Part shown: positions 5,994 through 7,045 of the stretch, piece by piece | Layout: every line of letters starts with the position of its first letter | Position numbering within the stretch: position 1 is the stretch's first letter | DNA from: Myxococcota bacterium | Lineage (GTDB): Bacteria > Myxococcota_A > Polyangia > HGW-17 > JAJRWW01 | Length of the DNA stretch: 7,045 nucleotides | Assembly: GCA_024276595.1 (NCBI GenBank) | Contig: JAJRWW010000639.1 | Location: 1-7,045 of the forward strand | Direction: 5' to 3' | The notes under the pieces: model-generated | The model's database searches: none | What the model was told of the DNA's origin: nothing | The model's input: the letters and a program-made list of their open reading frames with translations, nothing else | Translations under genes and position numbers: made by a program

Positions 5994-7022
5994 ATGATCA
6001 CTGTTGCCAGTACACAAGGAAGAATCATCATGGGTCGTCTCCCCAGGGGGGGCGACCTCGTCGAAGGCCTGCTGGACGCCTGTCGCAGGCGCCAGGTGCG
6101 CACTGGCGCCGTGGTGGTCATAGGAGCCCTGGAGTCGGCAGAGGTCACCCACTACGACATCCACGGCAGGAGCTACAGGCCTGGCCGCCCGCTCTCGGGC
6201 CCGCTGGAGATACTCACCGCGGCGGGGAACCTGTCGGAGCGAGAGGGAGACCTCTCGCTGCATCTCCACGTCACCCTCTCCCGGGAGGGTGACAACGGCA
6301 TCGAGGTGCTGGGTGGGCACCTGCTGGCCGGGGTGGTCTTTGCCTGCGAGTTCACGGTCACCGCCCTGGACGACGTGCTCCTTCGGCGAGGAGAGGACCC
6401 CGACACGGGCCTGCTTCTGTGGAAGGAGGGGTTCGAGCGGGACGCCGAGGAGGACGCGGGCACTCCGCTGGCAGAGATGGCGCGGGTGGAGTCAAGCCCC
6501 TCGGGAGCCGAGGGGACAGTTTTGGCCAGGAGGTCGGCCCCAGAGCCCAGGCCGAGCTCCAGTCAGCGGCCCCGACAGCAGGGTGGGGCAGGGGCTTCCG
6601 CTGCCGAGAACGCACCTGCGGCAAAAAGGACCCCGGGCAAGGAAACGGCCTCGGGGGCTGTCTCCGGGCCTGCATCCACGACGAGCTGGGCCGAGGTGGC
6701 CGCCGCCTCCCGGCGAGCCCAGGCGTCCGCGCCACCCGAGCCGGAGTCGCTCCCGGCGAGGCCCAGGCCAGTGGAGCCCGAGGAGGACATGGAGGAGGAG
6801 CCAGAGGACGAGCTCGACTACCTGGATGTGTCTCCCGGCGACATCGTGGAGCACCCGAAGTTCAAGCGCTGCAAGGTTGCCCGGGTGGAGGGGGACATGG
6901 AGTTCGTTCAGGTCCGGCTCCGAAACGGCAACCTGGTGCGGCTCAGCCTGGACATTGTCCGGCTGGTGCTGGTGGGGAGCGAGGATGGTCACCAGGTGTT
7001 CAAGGCCATCATAGACACCTGA
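5994..7022 (+). CDS. PPC/DUF296-domain protein with disordered linker and C-terminal Tudor-like beta domain
   Basis: 342 residues, no signal peptide, probably cytoplasmic. Residues about 8-128 match the PPC (DUF296) domain: GRIIMGRLPRGGDLVEGL, then VVVIGALESAEVTHYD, LHLHVTLS (89-96) and GGHLLAG (107-113), with the family's conserved His residues present. PPC domains occur alone in bacteria and with AT-hooks in plant nuclear proteins; bacterial roles are poorly defined. Residues about 140-270 are a Pro/Ala/Ser/Glu-rich, probably disordered linker with a basic KRTPGK patch and an acidic run near 261-273; no AT-hook RGRP core is seen. Residues 278-342 form a small beta domain beginning PGDIVEHPKFKRCKVARVEG, reminiscent of the Tudor-like HPKFGxGxV fold at the UvrD/PcrA C-terminus, suggesting nucleic-acid or protein binding. 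ATG 5994 lacks a ribosome site; Met13 (6030) has AAGGA upstream but would remove the first PPC strand, so 5994 is preferred. It lies on the same strand as the lipoprotein gene with no evident functional link. Confidence 0.85.
   Translation: MITVASTQGRIIMGRLPRGGDLVEGLLDACRRRQVRTGAVVVIGALESAEVTHYDIHGRSYRPGRPLSGPLEILTAAGNLSEREGDLSLHLHVTLSREGDNGIEVLGGHLLAGVVFACEFTVTALDDVLLRRGEDPDTGLLLWKEGFERDAEEDAGTPLAEMARVESSPSGAEGTVLARRSAPEPRPSSSQRPRQQGGAGASAAENAPAAKRTPGKETASGAVSGPASTTSWAEVAAASRRAQASAPPEPESLPARPRPVEPEEDMEEEPEDELDYLDVSPGDIVEHPKFKRCKVARVEGDMEFVQVRLRNGNLVRLSLDIVRLVLVGSEDGHQVFKAIIDT
6016..6020 (+). promoter_or_regulatory. Possible Shine-Dalgarno site for an alternative PPC-protein start
   Basis: AAGGA lies nine bases before the in-frame ATG at 6030. 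It is better than anything upstream of the ATG at 5994, so an alternative 330-residue product is possible. Domain alignment still favours the longer form. Confidence 0.3.
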
Positions 7023-7028
7023 CCGTCC

Positions 7029-7045
7029 TGGCGGTGATGCCGCCA
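7029..7045 (+). terminator. Hairpin after the PPC gene (possible terminator, window edge)
   Basis: TGGCGG (7029-7034), loop TGATG, CCGCCA (7040-7045): a perfect GC-rich stem starting six bases after the stop codon. The window ends at the stem, so a following T-run cannot be checked. Confidence 0.4.

Noticed and set aside
4200..6320. Long antisense open frame (706 codons, minus strand) spanning the lipoprotein gene and the start of the PPC gene
   Set aside because: It is opposite two well-supported genes and its translation has no recognisable domain or signal. Long antisense frames are expected where third positions are almost always G or C.

Overview
This is a GC-rich window with strong G/C bias at third codon positions. 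It looks like a myxobacterium or relative (Myxococcota). The evidence is two secreted metalloproteases of the kind known as the MXAN_6640 family, a MYXO-CTERM-type sorting tail (Cys-rich stretch, membrane helix, arginine cluster), and a Cys-rich surface protein with MopE-like metal-binding repeats and a choice-of-anchor L-type C-terminus. These assignments rest on motif recognition by eye; no database search was run.

Layout: positions 1-3423 hold two tandem paralogous genes on the minus strand. The upstream one (3423 to 1441) is complete: signal peptide, helical N-terminal region, HExxH zincin-like domain, IPT/TIG domain and MYXO-CTERM tail. Its stop overlaps the start of the second gene (ATGA at 1441-1444). 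The second gene runs off the left edge after 481 codons, inside its own IPT/TIG domain. The two are probably co-transcribed and translationally coupled.

Positions 3424-3824 form a divergent intergenic region. On the plus strand it has a good sigma70-type promoter (TTGACC, 18-base gap, GATAAT) with a short dyad just upstream. On the minus strand it has a match to the sigma54 -24/-12 promoter (GG-N10-GC with TTGGC and TTGCA) upstream of the proteases, plus a 7-base direct repeat about 130-145 bases further upstream. The two sides may therefore be controlled differently.

Positions 3825-5876 (plus) encode a 683-residue probable lipoprotein with a Gly/Asp/Asn tether, Cys-rich modules, two long internal repeats, MopE-like acidic motifs and a choice-of-anchor L-like C-terminal domain. 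After a 117-base gap, positions 5994-7022 (plus) encode a 342-residue protein: an N-terminal PPC/DUF296 domain, a long disordered linker and a small C-terminal beta domain with a Tudor-like HPKF motif. A perfect hairpin follows its stop at the right edge.

Three of the four proteins are predicted to be exported. The protease pair and the divergent Cys-rich protein may belong to one cell-surface programme, but the sequence shows only their adjacency. The PPC protein looks cytoplasmic and has no evident functional link to the others. No RNA gene, CRISPR array or insertion sequence was seen.
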